Source of the DNA: Kineococcus mangrovi
Lineage (GTDB): Bacteria; Actinomycetota; Actinomycetes; Actinomycetales; Kineococcaceae
Direction of reading: 5' to 3'
Assembly (NCBI RefSeq): GCF_041320705.1
Contig: NZ_JBGGTQ010000006.1
Coordinates: 271,503-335,502 of the forward strand
Length of the DNA stretch: 64,000 nucleotides
Of this stretch, positions 8,927 to 17,706 are shown piece after piece. The notes below the pieces were generated by a model that saw nothing but the letters and a program-made list of their open reading frames with translations, did no database searches and was not told where the DNA came from. Positions within the stretch are counted from its first letter, which is position 1, and the number at the start of each line of letters is the position of its first letter. The position numbers were made by a program, and so were the translations under genes.

Positions 8927-9634
8927 TCAGGCCCCGTGGAGCTCCCCGGTGACGATGGCGATGTGCTCGCGGACGTTGCGCTCGGCGTCGGTGCCGTCCC
9001 CGCGGGCGATGGCGCGGGCAGCGGCCAGGTGCGCGTCGAGCGTGCCCGGCGCCGGGTCCGCCGGGGTCAGACCTCGCTCGGCCCGCCCGACGAGGATCTC
9101 GCGGACCGGGCCGGCCAGTTCGGCGTAGAGGGGGTTCCCGCTCGCCGCGAGCAGCAGCGCGTGGAAGTCGATGTCGACCCGCAGGTACTCGGGGGAGTCC
9201 CCCAGGCCCGCGCTGCCGAGGCGCACCAGCTCCTCCGCCAGCCGCACCAGACCGTCCCGCTGGGCCTGGTCGGCCCGTCCGGCCGCCAGCCGGGCCGCGG
9301 CGGGTTCGAGGGCCGCGCGCAGTTCCACCAGCTCGAGCAGGTGGGTCTGCCGCAGCGGCCCGTCCAGGGTCCACCGGATCGTCTGCGCGCCCAGCACGTG
9401 CCAGGAGCTGCGCGGCTGGACGGTGATCCCGACGCGGCGGCGGGAACGGACCAGGCCGAGGGACTCGAGCACGCGGACGGCTTCGCGGGCCACCGTGCGG
9501 CTGGTGCCGGTGTCGGCCTCGATGCCCGCGAGCGTGATCACCGAACCCGCGGGCAGGTCGCCGCAGGTGATGCGCCGGCCGAGGGTGTCCAGGACGCTGC
9601 CGTGGGTGCGCGAGGCGGAGCTCGGACCGGTCAT
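8927..9634 (-). CDS. GntR/FadR-family regulator of the gluconate-idonate block
   Basis: A 235-residue repressor-type protein. The winged helix is at about residues 12-75 (VLDTLGRRITCGDLPAGS, then RTVAREAVRVLESLGLV). The FCD effector domain follows, with VELRAALEPAAARLAA, DIDFHALLLAASGNPL and a metal-binding histidine in DAHLAAARAIARGD. Family members bind sugar acids or other carboxylates. It is divergent from gntP, and a palindrome at 9685-9697 lies between them, so it most likely represses the gntP-idnO-idnD genes and is induced by gluconate or a relative. ATG 9634 has a GAGGGG ribosome site. Confidence 0.87.
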   Translation of the reverse strand: MTGPSSASRTHGSVLDTLGRRITCGDLPAGSVITLAGIEADTGTSRTVAREAVRVLESLGLVRSRRRVGITVQPRSSWHVLGAQTIRWTLDGPLRQTHLLELVELRAALEPAAARLAAGRADQAQRDGLVRLAEELVRLGSAGLGDSPEYLRVDIDFHALLLAASGNPLYAELAGPVREILVGRAERGLTPADPAPGTLDAHLAAARAIARGDGTDAERNVREHIAIVTGELHGA

Positions 9635-9684
9635 GGACCCCTCACGATCGTCGTGCCACCGGTCCCGTCACCAGGGCGAGTAGA

Positions 9685-9697
9685 AAAGTACTACTTT
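9685..9697. promoter_or_regulatory. Palindromic GntR-type operator, AAAGTA-C-TACTTT
   Basis: A perfect 6+1+6 inverted repeat that is AT-rich in otherwise GC-rich DNA. It is located between the divergent GntR gene (start 9634) and gntP (start 9821). Size and symmetry suit a GntR-family dimer. Confidence 0.6.
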
Positions 9698-9820
9698 CCA
9701 TGACACCCTGCCCGGACCTGGCGCCGGTGGCAGCGGTCATCAGCGCCGGCGCACCGCACCGAGCGCCCCGGTGGTCCTCCCACCCGCGGCGCGACCTCCG
9801 TTCACCGTAGAAGGAAGTCA

Positions 9821-11212
9821 ATGGAAGACTGGACTCAAACGCTCGGAGCAGGTCCGCTCCTGGGCATCGCAGCGGGCGCGATCGCCCTGATCCTCGTGCT
9901 CGTCATCGTCTTCAAGCTGCACGCGTTCCTGACGCTGATCATCGTCTCGGCCCTCACCGCCATCGCCACGGGCATCCCGACGAACCAGATCGCCAGCACG
10001 CTGGTCAGCGGTTTCGGGACCACCCTGGGCTCCGTCGCCCTGCTCGTCGGTCTCGGGGCCATGCTCGGCCGGCTCGTGGAGTCCTCCGGCGGCGCCCGGG
10101 TCCTGGCCGACAAGATGATCGACGTCTTCGGCGAGAAGCGGGCACCGTTCGCCCTGGGCGTCGCCTCGCTCGTCATGGGTTTCCCGATCTTCTTCGACGC
10201 GGGCCTCATCGTCATGCTGCCCATCGTCTTCGCGGTCGCGCGCCGCATGGGCGGGCGCTCGATGCTGCTGTACGGCCTCAGCTCCGCCGCCGCGTTCTCC
10301 GTCATGCACGTGTTCCTGCCCCCGCACCCCGGCCCCGTCTCGGCGACCGACCTGCTCGGCGCCAACATCGGCGTCGTCCTGCTCGCCGGCCTGGTCGTGG
10401 CGTTCCCGCTCTGGTACGTCTCGGGGTACCTGTGGGCCAAGGTCGCCAACGCCCGCAACCCGCTGCCGGTGCTGTCGCTGTTCGGCAGCGAGGACGACGA
10501 CGTGCAGGCGCAGAACCCGCCGAAGGCCGGGACCGTCATGGCGATCCTCGCCGTGCCGCTCGTGCTCATCCTCATGAACACCCTGTTCAGCACGCTCGGG
10601 ACCTTCGGCGCGGTCGACGCCGACAACACCGTCGTCCAGGCGCTGGTGTTCATCGGGACGAGCTCCGTCGCGCTGCTCATCAGCGTCCTCGTCGCCGCCC
10701 TCGTCCTGGGCCGCGCCCGCGGCGTCCGGGGTTCGGCGCTGGAGAAGACGCTCGACAGCGCCCTCGGGCCGATCTGCTCGGTCGTCCTCATCACCGGCGC
10801 CGGCGGCATGTTCGGCGGCGTCCTGCGCACCTCCGGCATCGGTGACGCCCTGTCGACGACCCTCGGCGACCTCGGCCTGCCCGTCATCGTCGCGGCCTGG
10901 TTCATCGCCGCCATCCTGCGCCTGGCCCAGGGGTCGGCCACGGTCGCGCTCGTCACGGCCGCGGGCCTGGTGGCCCCGGCGGTCGCCGCGGCCGACCTGA
11001 ACCCGGTGCAGCTGGCCGCGGTCGTGCTCGCCACCGCCGCCGGTTCGGTGTTCGCCGGTCACGTCAACGACTCCGGGTTCTGGCTCGTCGGCCGCCTCAT
11101 GGGCATGGACGTGAAGACGACGCTGAAGACCTGGACCGTGCAGCAGGCCATCGAGTCCGTCCTGGGGTTCGCGGCCGCGCTGCTCGTGTTCGCGGTCGGC
11201 GCCGCGTTCTGA
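9821..11212 (+). CDS. gntP: Gluconate:H+ symporter, GntP family
   Basis: A 463-residue integral membrane protein with about twelve to fourteen helices. GntP features include VGLGAMLGRLVESSGGA near residue 78, the GFPIFFDAGLIVMLPIVF segment near 117, HVFLPPHPGP near 160 and the C-terminal QGSATVALVTAAGL and HVNDSGFW motifs. It should import gluconate or a related sugar acid such as idonate or 5-ketogluconate with protons. GAAGGAAG at 9811-9818 is the ribosome site. The two dehydrogenases downstream suggest idonate or ketogluconate is a natural substrate. No gluconate kinase is in the window. Confidence 0.92.
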   Translation: MEDWTQTLGAGPLLGIAAGAIALILVLVIVFKLHAFLTLIIVSALTAIATGIPTNQIASTLVSGFGTTLGSVALLVGLGAMLGRLVESSGGARVLADKMIDVFGEKRAPFALGVASLVMGFPIFFDAGLIVMLPIVFAVARRMGGRSMLLYGLSSAAAFSVMHVFLPPHPGPVSATDLLGANIGVVLLAGLVVAFPLWYVSGYLWAKVANARNPLPVLSLFGSEDDDVQAQNPPKAGTVMAILAVPLVLILMNTLFSTLGTFGAVDADNTVVQALVFIGTSSVALLISVLVAALVLGRARGVRGSALEKTLDSALGPICSVVLITGAGGMFGGVLRTSGIGDALSTTLGDLGLPVIVAAWFIAAILRLAQGSATVALVTAAGLVAPAVAAADLNPVQLAAVVLATAAGSVFAGHVNDSGFWLVGRLMGMDVKTTLKTWTVQQAIESVLGFAAALLVFAVGAAF

Positions 11213-11246
11213 CCCCGTCCCGCCCCACCCGCCAGGAGCCGCACCC

Positions 11247-12014
11247 GTGACCGACCTCTTCGACCTCACCGGCCGGACCGCCCTCGTGACGGGGTCCTCC
11301 CGCGGGCTCGGCCAGTCCCTCGCCCTCGCGCTGGCCCGCGCCGGGGCGCGGGTGACGCTGCACGGCCGCGACGCGGCCGCCCTCACCACCGCCGCCGACC
11401 TGCTCGACCGGGAGACCGGCACGCGCCCGGCCACCGTCGCCTTCGACGTCACCGACGCCGCCGCCGTCGAGGCCGCCGTCGGCGGCCTGCTGGCCGATCA
11501 GGGCGCCCCGGACGTCCTCGTCAACAACGCCGGCCTGCAGCGGCGCGCACCGTTCACGGAGTTCTCCGTGGCCGACTGGGACGCCGTCATCGCCTCGAAC
11601 CTGTCGGGCGTCTTCTACGTCTCGCGCTTCGTGGCCCCGGGCATGGTCGAGCGCGGTTCCGGCAAGATCGTCAACATCGCGAGCGTGCAGTCGGTGCTGG
11701 CCCGTCAGACCATCGCCCCGTACTCGGCCTCCAAGGGCGGGGTCGCCCAGCTGACCCGCGGCATGGCCGCCGACCTCGCGCGGCACAACGTGCAGGTGAA
11801 CACCATCTCCCCGGGCTACTTCGCGACCGAGATGAACACCGCCCTGTGGCAGGACCCCGAGTTCGACGCGTGGCTGCGCCAGCGCACCCCCGCCCGGCGC
11901 TGGGGCCGGGTCGAGGAGCTGCAGGGCACCCTCGTCTACCTCGCCTCGAGCGCCAGCGACTTCGTCTCGGGGCAGAACATCTTCGTCGACGGCGGGATGA
12001 CGAGCGTCGTCTGA
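11247..12014 (+). CDS. idnO: SDR dehydrogenase, 5-keto-D-gluconate 5-reductase type
   Basis: A 255-residue classical short-chain dehydrogenase. The cofactor motif TGSSRGLGQSLA is at residues 15-26, NNAG at about 90, the catalytic serine in NIASVQSV near 142, and YSASKGG (Tyr and Lys) near 156. The end SGQNIFVDGGMTSVV is typical of gluconate 5-dehydrogenases. The reaction would be reversible reduction of 5-keto-D-gluconate to D-gluconate in the cytosol. It lies 34 bases after gntP and 47 before idnD, in one operon. Confidence 0.85.
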   Translation: MTDLFDLTGRTALVTGSSRGLGQSLALALARAGARVTLHGRDAAALTTAADLLDRETGTRPATVAFDVTDAAAVEAAVGGLLADQGAPDVLVNNAGLQRRAPFTEFSVADWDAVIASNLSGVFYVSRFVAPGMVERGSGKIVNIASVQSVLARQTIAPYSASKGGVAQLTRGMAADLARHNVQVNTISPGYFATEMNTALWQDPEFDAWLRQRTPARRWGRVEELQGTLVYLASSASDFVSGQNIFVDGGMTSVV

Positions 12015-12061
12015 CGCCCGTCCCCGTCCCCACCGCACCCGCACTGCCACGAGGAGCACCG

Positions 12062-13081
12062 GTGAAGGTCGTCCAGATCGACGGCAGGCTCGACCTCGCC
12101 CAGCGCGAGGTCCCCACCCCCGAACCCGGCGAGGGGCAGGTGCGCCTGCGGGTCGACTACGTCGGCATCTGCGGTTCGGACCTGCACTACTACTTCGAGG
12201 GCGCCAACGGCGCGTTCGTCGTGCGCGAACCGCTGGCGCCCGGGCACGAGCTGTCCGGCCGCGTCGACCTCGACCCCGCCGGCCGGTACGCGCCCGGCAC
12301 GCCCGTGACCGTGCACCCCGCCCGGTTCGGCACCCCCGAGCGCGGGGTCGAGGACGAACCCCACCTGTGGCCCGGGGGGTCCTACCTCGGCAGCGCCTCC
12401 ACCACCCCGCACACCCAGGGTGCCCTCGGGGAGTACCTCGTCGTCGAGGCCGGCATGGTCCGGGAACTGCCCCCCGGCCTGCCGCTGGACCGCGCGGCCC
12501 TGGCCGAGCCGCTGGCCGTCGCCCTGCACGGCGTCACCCGCGCCGGGGACGTCACGGGCGCCCGCGTCCTCGTCTCCGGCGCCGGGCCCATCGGCCTGCT
12601 CACCGCGGCGGCCGCCCGCGCCCGCGGCGCCGCCGAGGTCGTCGTCGCGGACCTGCTGCCCGAACCGCTGGACCGGGCGCGGGTCGTCGGCGCCGACCGC
12701 GTCCTGCGCATCGGCGTCGACGAGGTCCCGGCGGGGGAGTTCGACGTGGTCTTCGAGTGCTCCGGGGCCGCACCGGCGATCAGCGCGGCGTTCGTCGCGG
12801 CCCGCCGGCGCGGGGTCGTCGCCCAGATCGGGATGGCGCCCGACGAGGCGCGTCCGGTCAACCTCGCCCCGGCCGTCTCCAAGGAGCTCACCGTCCTGGG
12901 CGTGTTCCGGTTCAAGGACGAGATCGACGAGGCCGTGCGCCTGCTCGCCACGACCCCCGCGCTGGCCTCGGTCATCACGCACGTCCTGCCCGCCGACGAG
13001 GCGCAGCGGGCGTTCGAGGTCGCCCGGGACTCCAGCGTCAGCGGCAAGGTCCTCCTCGCCGTGTGGCCCGAGGGCGGCTGA
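12062..13081 (+). CDS. idnD: L-idonate 5-dehydrogenase-like medium-chain dehydrogenase
   Basis: A 339-residue MDR enzyme from GTG 12062 with an AGGAG site upstream. The catalytic zinc residues are visible in YVGICGSDLHYY (Cys about 38) and GHELSGRV (His-Glu about 62). The Rossmann motif is SGAGPIGLL near 177. It should oxidise L-idonate to 5-ketogluconate, feeding the SDR next door. Odd point: the lobe that normally holds four structural-zinc cysteines is replaced by a cysteine-free segment (HPARFGTPERGVEDEPHL). A related polyol dehydrogenase function cannot be ruled out. Confidence 0.82.
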   Translation: MKVVQIDGRLDLAQREVPTPEPGEGQVRLRVDYVGICGSDLHYYFEGANGAFVVREPLAPGHELSGRVDLDPAGRYAPGTPVTVHPARFGTPERGVEDEPHLWPGGSYLGSASTTPHTQGALGEYLVVEAGMVRELPPGLPLDRAALAEPLAVALHGVTRAGDVTGARVLVSGAGPIGLLTAAAARARGAAEVVVADLLPEPLDRARVVGADRVLRIGVDEVPAGEFDVVFECSGAAPAISAAFVAARRRGVVAQIGMAPDEARPVNLAPAVSKELTVLGVFRFKDEIDEAVRLLATTPALASVITHVLPADEAQRAFEVARDSSVSGKVLLAVWPEGG

Positions 13082-13108
13082 GCGCGGGGTTCCCGGGGAC
13101 CGGTGGCG

Positions 13109-13531
13109 CTACTCCTTCCCGAGCGTCGGGGTCGTGCCGCCGGACTGCGCGGCCAGGAGGTCGCGGATCTCGGTGAGCAGGACGACGTCCTCGGTGGGAG
13201 CCTTCGGTGCGGCGACCTCGCCCTTCTTGCGCAGGGCCAGCAGGCGGTTGACCGGGGTGACGATGACGAAGTAGACGACGGCGGCGACGATGAGGAAGTT
13301 GACGACCGCGCCGACGATCGCGCCGAGACCGAAGGTCGCGCCGTTGAACTCGTACCGCCACAGCGCGTCGGTGTCCGGAGCCCCGCCGAGGGCGGCGATG
13401 AGCGGGGTGATGAGGTTGTCCACGATGGACGTGATGATCCGGGTGAACGCGGCGCCGATGACCACCGCCACGGCGAGGTCGATGACGTTGCCCCGCAGGA
13501 CGAAGTCCTTGAACCCGTTGACGATCTTCAC
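13109..13531 (-). CDS. mscL: Large-conductance mechanosensitive channel MscL
   Basis: A 140-residue membrane channel. It has the amphipathic N-terminal helix NGFKDFVLRGNVIDLAVAVV with TM1, the periplasmic loop around ALWRYEFNGATFGLGAI, and TM2 AVVNFLIVAAVVYFVIV followed by the P-hinge VTPVNRL. The C-terminal helical bundle ends in a short tail. It opens on membrane tension in hypo-osmotic shock. GTG 13531 has an AGAGGA ribosome site. The lycopene cyclase starts 30 bases away in the divergent direction. Confidence 0.95.
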   Translation of the reverse strand: MKIVNGFKDFVLRGNVIDLAVAVVIGAAFTRIITSIVDNLITPLIAALGGAPDTDALWRYEFNGATFGLGAIVGAVVNFLIVAAVVYFVIVTPVNRLLALRKKGEVAAPKAPTEDVVLLTEIRDLLAAQSGGTTPTLGKE

Positions 13532-13561
13532 AGCAGTCCTCTCGGTCGTGGGCGGGCAGCC

Positions 13562-14731
13562 GTGACGAACACTAGGGCCGCCCGGCACGCGGGGCCCGCG
13601 CTCACCGTGGTGGGCCTCGGCGCCGCCGGGGCCAGCCTGGCGTGGCGGCTCGTGGACGCCGGTGTCCCGTTCGAGGTGGTCGAGGCCCCCCGGGCCGCCG
13701 ACGTGCGCAGCCCGGACCGGACGTGGAGCACCTGGGGCGCCACGGGCCCGGGACCCTTCGGGCACCTCGTCTCGGCGAGCTGGCCCCGGGTCCGGCTCGT
13801 CGCCCCCGATGGTGCCGTCGTGACGGCCGACCTGGGGTCCTGGCGCTACCGCAGCCTGCACTCCCACGACCTGGACCGCGCGGTGCGCGCGAAGCTCGCC
13901 GCCGCCGGGGTGCCCGTGCACGAGCGGGTGCTGACGGGGCCGGCCCCGGTGCCCGCCGTGGACACCCGGCCGGTTCCCGTCCCCACGGACGGCCGGACCC
14001 TGCTGTGGCAGCACTTCCTGGGGCACCGGGTGCGCGCGCGCCGTCCCGTGTTCGACCCGGCCACGGCCACGCTCATGGACTTCCGCACCCCGCAGCCGGC
14101 GGGCGGGGTCGCGTTCGGGTACGTGCTGCCGACGTCGACGACGGAGGCGCTGGTGGAGTACACGGAGTTCTCCGCCGACCTGCTCACCGACGCCGGGTAC
14201 CGCGACCGCCTCGGGGAGTTCCTGCAGCGCAGCGGCACCGGCCCGCACGAGGTGCTGGGGGAGGAGCGCGGCGTCATCCCGATGACGGACGCGCGGTTCC
14301 CGGCCTCGGGCGAACCCGGGGTGTTGCGGTGGGGGGCGAACGCCGGGTCGATCCGCCCGTCCACCGGGTACTCGTTCACCACGCTGCAGCGGCAGGCCGA
14401 CGCGCTCGCCGCGCAGGTCGTGGCGCACGGGCCGCAGGGCCTGGCGTTGCCGCCACCGCACCGCCGTCGGCACCTGCTGATGGACTCCCTCGTCCTGCAG
14501 GCGCTCACCTCGGGTCGGGTCGACGGGGCCGTGTTCTTCGTCGACCTGTTCCGGCGCAACCCCGTCCACCGGGTGCTGGGTTTCCTCGACGGGACGACGA
14601 CGCCCGCGCAGGACGTGGCGCTGATGGCCACGTCCCCGCGGGCGGCGATGCTGTCGACCGTGCTGAGCCGGGTGGGGTTCAGGGGTTCGCTCAGCCTGGA
14701 TCCACCGCACGGTGATCCCGGCGGGGCCTGA
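13562..14731 (+). CDS. Lycopene cyclase, CrtY/CrtL type, C-terminal end altered by an IS element
   Basis: A 389-residue FAD-dependent cyclase family protein (PF05834). The dinucleotide-binding motif is VVGLGAAGASLAW at residues 13-25. Family blocks include LMDFRTPQPAGGVAFGYVLP, ALVEYTEFS, the ERGVIPM strand and SIRPSTGYSF. It would close the ends of lycopene to beta or related rings in carotenoid synthesis. The stop at 14729-14731 lies inside sequence that begins with an IS1380-type terminal repeat at 14695, so about the last eleven residues (DPPHGDPGGA region) come from the insertion. The catalytic core looks complete. No other carotenoid genes are nearby. Confidence 0.82.
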   Translation: MTNTRAARHAGPALTVVGLGAAGASLAWRLVDAGVPFEVVEAPRAADVRSPDRTWSTWGATGPGPFGHLVSASWPRVRLVAPDGAVVTADLGSWRYRSLHSHDLDRAVRAKLAAAGVPVHERVLTGPAPVPAVDTRPVPVPTDGRTLLWQHFLGHRVRARRPVFDPATATLMDFRTPQPAGGVAFGYVLPTSTTEALVEYTEFSADLLTDAGYRDRLGEFLQRSGTGPHEVLGEERGVIPMTDARFPASGEPGVLRWGANAGSIRPSTGYSFTTLQRQADALAAQVVAHGPQGLALPPPHRRRHLLMDSLVLQALTSGRVDGAVFFVDLFRRNPVHRVLGFLDGTTTPAQDVALMATSPRAAMLSTVLSRVGFRGSLSLDPPHGDPGGA

Positions 14732-15635
14732 CACCGGGTCGTGGAGCAGCCGCCGACCTGATGCCGGCTCCTCCACCGTGCTCCCTGCTCGGGCCCCGTG
14801 AGGCGAGGGACATCTGGTGGTGCTCAGGTCCTCAGCGTCGGCCTGGGCTGGCGGGGAACAACCGAGGCCGTGACCGCCAGGGCTGCGGTGAGGTCGTCGA
14901 AGCCGACCTGCCACCGCCAAACCCGTGGGGCGTGCAAGCGGAACCTGCGAGCTGAGGAGGCGAGCCGAGATGGGGGTGAGATCGACTTCCTGCGGGTGGT
15001 CCCCATCTGCTCACTGTGACGACCCGCCCCGGCCGACACCGCGACCGCCCGGGTGGGGTCGTGGGTGGTCACGGCCAGGATCAGCCAGGCGCCGTCGGTC
15101 TGGAACTGCCCCGACGGCAGATGCGCCGGCGTGTTGTCCGTCAGCTCTGCGATCGTGGATTCCACGATCGCGTGCGCGCGGTGGGACTTCTCCGCCTCCA
15201 GCACCGGGGCCGGGGAGTCGGTGAACACCGCGTGGTGGCGGCGGGTGTCGAAGAGTTCGCCCTGCCCCCTGGCGACTTCGGGGTCGAGCCGTTCGACCCG
15301 GCGCACGATCGACCGGGCGCTGACGTGCTCGGCCAAGCGTCGGCCGGTGAACGCGGTGCAGGTGGTCTCGGTGACCTCGGCGTCAGACACCCACCGCTGA
15401 TCGTCCTCGTCCCAGACCGCATCGGTGTACTCGGTCGGCGTCCGCGCATCGTCGGCGATGGTCGAGATCACCTGCCGGACAGCAGGGTTGTGGCGGACGG
15501 CGATCGAGAACCGGGCTCGGGCGCGGCGGGCGGTCGCCACGACGTCGTGGTTGCAGGTCGTGGTCGTCGCAGGTCAGCAGGCACCCGCCGCCTCACACCA
15601 CCTCGCGGTCAGCGACGACCGGCGGTGGATTCAGG
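14695..15635 (-). mobile_element. IS1380-family element, decayed copy 1
   Basis: Bounded by CCTGGATCCACC at 14695-14706 and its inverted partner GGTGGATTCAGG at 15624-15635 (one mismatch). Inside is the 3' half of a transposase gene on the minus strand. The 5' half is deleted; about 80 bases near the right end match the right end of copy 2 (shared segment around 15581-15597). Flanks CTCAG and CTGAG extend the inverted symmetry. No clean 4-base target duplication was found. Confidence 0.7.
14824..15540 (-). pseudogene. IS1380-family transposase, C-terminal fragment
   Basis: An open frame of 238 codons that aligns with the second half of IS1380-type DDE transposases. Recognisable family phrases are IADDARTPTEYTDAVWDE, TAFTGRRLAEHVSARSIVRR, HHAVFTDS, HRAHAIVESTIAELTDN and SARRFRLHAP. 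The catalytic N-terminal half with its first acidic residues is missing, so it cannot be active. Its reading direction matches copy 2. Confidence 0.75.
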
Positions 15636-15678
15636 CTGAGGCAGCGCGTTTCACGGTGCGGCGACGATGTGACCGCCG

Positions 15679-16095
15679 TCAGGGCCGGTGGTTCAGGGTG
15701 TCGAGGATCGGGCCGACAGCCGCGATCAGCTGCTCGTCCGCCGTCACGAGCGTCCACCCGTTCGCCAGGGCCGTCGCCGCGACCATCAGGTCGTTCATCC
15801 GCTTGCGCGGGTTCTGGCCCGCGGTGAGGGCTGCGGCCGAGATGCGTCCGAACACCGCCTGGACAGCGCCGTCGATCGGCTCGGGGTCGAACAGGCCGGA
15901 GACCTGCGCGAGGGTGGCTTGCCGCAGCGTGACCTTCTGGGCGTCGCCGTCGTGCGCCGCCTTGGCGATGCCGAACTGCAGCTCCAAGACGGTGACAGCG
16001 GAGACGTGCAGCTCAGCGTTCGGGGGGACGGCGTCGAGCAAGGTGGCGTCGCTCAGCAGGTCGTAGACCGCGTTGGAGTCGAGCAGGTGCGTCAC
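15679..16095 (-). CDS. PIN-domain toxin (VapC-like ribonuclease)
   Basis: A 138-residue PIN protein. The first acidic residue is in HLLDSNAVYDLL at the N-terminus; VSAVTVLELQFGI supplies the conserved Glu, and NDLMVAATALANGWTLVTAD supplies the central and C-terminal acidic residues. VapC-type toxins cut RNA with Mg2+ and are held inactive by their antitoxin. GTG 16095 overlaps the antitoxin stop by four bases (GTGA), which fixes the start and implies coupled translation. The pair lies between two decayed IS1380 copies. Confidence 0.85.
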   Translation of the reverse strand: MTHLLDSNAVYDLLSDATLLDAVPPNAELHVSAVTVLELQFGIAKAAHDGDAQKVTLRQATLAQVSGLFDPEPIDGAVQAVFGRISAAALTAGQNPRKRMNDLMVAATALANGWTLVTADEQLIAAVGPILDTLNHRP

Positions 16096-16508
16096 TTCTT
16101 CTCGCTGTCGGTCGTGCTGAGGCTGGTGGCGACCGGCCCGCGGGGAGCGACCGTGATCCCGTTGGCCGCAGCCCACTCGCGCACCGCGCGGGCGTCCTCA
16201 GCTCGCTCGCTGGCGATGGGCTCCGCAGGTTCGTGGGCCTCCTCGTCCGGGTCCGGGATGGCCCAGTCGGCCTCGGCGAGGTCGGCTCGAAGGTCGGCGA
16301 CCTGCTCCTGCGTCATGGCGGGGCGGGAGAGGAGCGTGCGGAGGTCCGCGACGGGGACGGCTCGGCGGGGGGCGTGCGGGGCGACGTAGGGGCTGAGCTG
16401 GGCGACGGGCTGGCCGTCGCGGGTGATGGTGAAGTTCTCCCCTTCCTCGACGCGGCGGAGGACTCCGGCGTAGTCGTTGCGCAGCTCGCGCAGGGGGATG
16501 GTCGTCAT
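16092..16508 (-). CDS. Phd/YefM-family antitoxin
   Basis: A 138-residue protein. The N-terminal Phd fold reads IPLRELRNDYAGVLRRVEEGENFTITRDGQPVAQLSP in pieces and is the DNA-binding part. The C-terminal 80 residues are acidic and Ala-rich, suited to wrapping the toxin. It would neutralise the PIN protein and repress its own promoter. ATG 16508 is six bases from a TACGAT -10 hexamer, and a 17-base palindrome overlaps that promoter. Confidence 0.85.
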   Translation of the reverse strand: MTTIPLRELRNDYAGVLRRVEEGENFTITRDGQPVAQLSPYVAPHAPRRAVPVADLRTLLSRPAMTQEQVADLRADLAEADWAIPDPDEEAHEPAEPIASERAEDARAVREWAAANGITVAPRGPVATSLSTTDSEKK

Positions 16509-16514
16509 GCTCCG

Positions 16515-16534
16515 ATCGTAGCCGCCGCGGCTAC
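16515..16534 (-). promoter_or_regulatory. Promoter and operator of the Phd/PIN pair
   Basis: On the minus strand TACGAT (16520-16515) is a -10 box ending six bases before the ATG. A perfect palindrome GTAGCCGC-C-GCGGCTAC at 16518-16534 overlaps it, which suits autorepression by the antitoxin. Confidence 0.6.
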
Positions 16535-17706
16535 AGCATTGCCAGGGATCGCGGGATCCGTGCGTTCGGCAACACCAGGGTCGTCCTTGCCCGCCACGAC
16601 GCGGGCAGATCCCGCGCGACCGGACCGCGTCCGGGACCAAGATCCACCGCGACCCTGAACGACTGCTGGCGGGCGATCTGGGAGATCGCAGTCTGCAGGT
16701 GCTCGAACCCGGACCGCCAGGGCCGACCGGACGGGGCGTGCAGCCGCAGTCGCCGAGCCGAGGACGCGACCCGGGCCGGCAAGCTGATCAGCTCGCGCCG
16801 GACCGTCCCCGCCCGCCGGCGTCGGTGTGCGGTCCCGGCCACGACGACGATCGTGCGGGTCAGGTCGTGCGCGGTCGCGGCCGGCACCGACCACGCCGCG
16901 TTCGCCTGGAACTCCTCTGACGGTAGGTGCGCCAGGGCACCGTCCTCGGCCGAGCGTCGGCCGGTGAACGCGGTGCAGCCGGGAGTTTGAGACCCCGGCT
17001 GCACCTTCGATCGTGGAGAGCCCTCGATCGCCGTCCACGCATCGTGGGCGATACCCGCGACAGCCCGCCGGACAGCGGGGATCGCTCCGTGCGGTGATGG
17101 AGAACCGAGCCCGGCCGCGGCGACCGTGACGTGGTTGTCGTACGCCGAGTCCGCGCGCACGATCACCAACCGGTTTCTGGTGCTGGTGCGTTGCAGGGTC
17201 GCCACAGCGTCACGAAGCAGCTTTGGTGAGCCCTTGGCGCTGGCCACCGACCCCTCGTGCCGCCGAGTCCCCAGGATGGCTGGCGGGCTGGTCGGGGTGG
17301 TCGCGGTCTGCGGACCGCTGAGGAACCGCGCCGCCACCGCGTCGAGCTGACGGGCGGGGCCACGGGTGGAAGACCGCAGGGACGTCCCCGAGGTCGAGGG
17401 AGCGCGGACGTCCTCGAACAGTTTCCCGCCTCCGCCGCAGCGCAGGACGTTCATGGGCCCCGGGGCGACGGTGGGAGTGTCGATGCTGTCGGCGCCGGCG
17501 AGCATCCCGGCGATCAGGCCGGTGGCCTTCGCGGTGGCGTCGGGCGCGCCAGGGGCCCGGTCGAGGTGAGGTGCTGAGCGAAGAGGGCGTGCGGGACGTG
17601 CACTCGGCGGGTGCCTCCCCTGGCAGACGACGTGGTTCCGTGAGGAGTCCCGTCGTTGCAGGTCGGCAGGCACCCGCCGCCTCACGTCCAACCCGTGGAA
17701 CCTCAC
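16531..17706 (-). pseudogene. IS1380-family transposase, internally deleted
   Basis: Although open for 391 codons, the product is a patchwork. It retains pieces such as GLIAGMLAGADSIDT, GKLFEDVRAPST, RQLDAVAARFLSG, VRADSAYDNH and the C-terminal ALAHLPSEEFQANAAW and SARRLRLHAPSG blocks. The stretches joining them do not match the family and several catalytic regions are absent. It is read in the same direction as copy 1. Boundaries are approximate. Confidence 0.7.

Noticed and set aside
14690..15640. Target-site duplication for IS copy 1
   Set aside because: CTCAG and CTGAG are inverted rather than direct, so they extend the terminal symmetry instead of marking a duplication.
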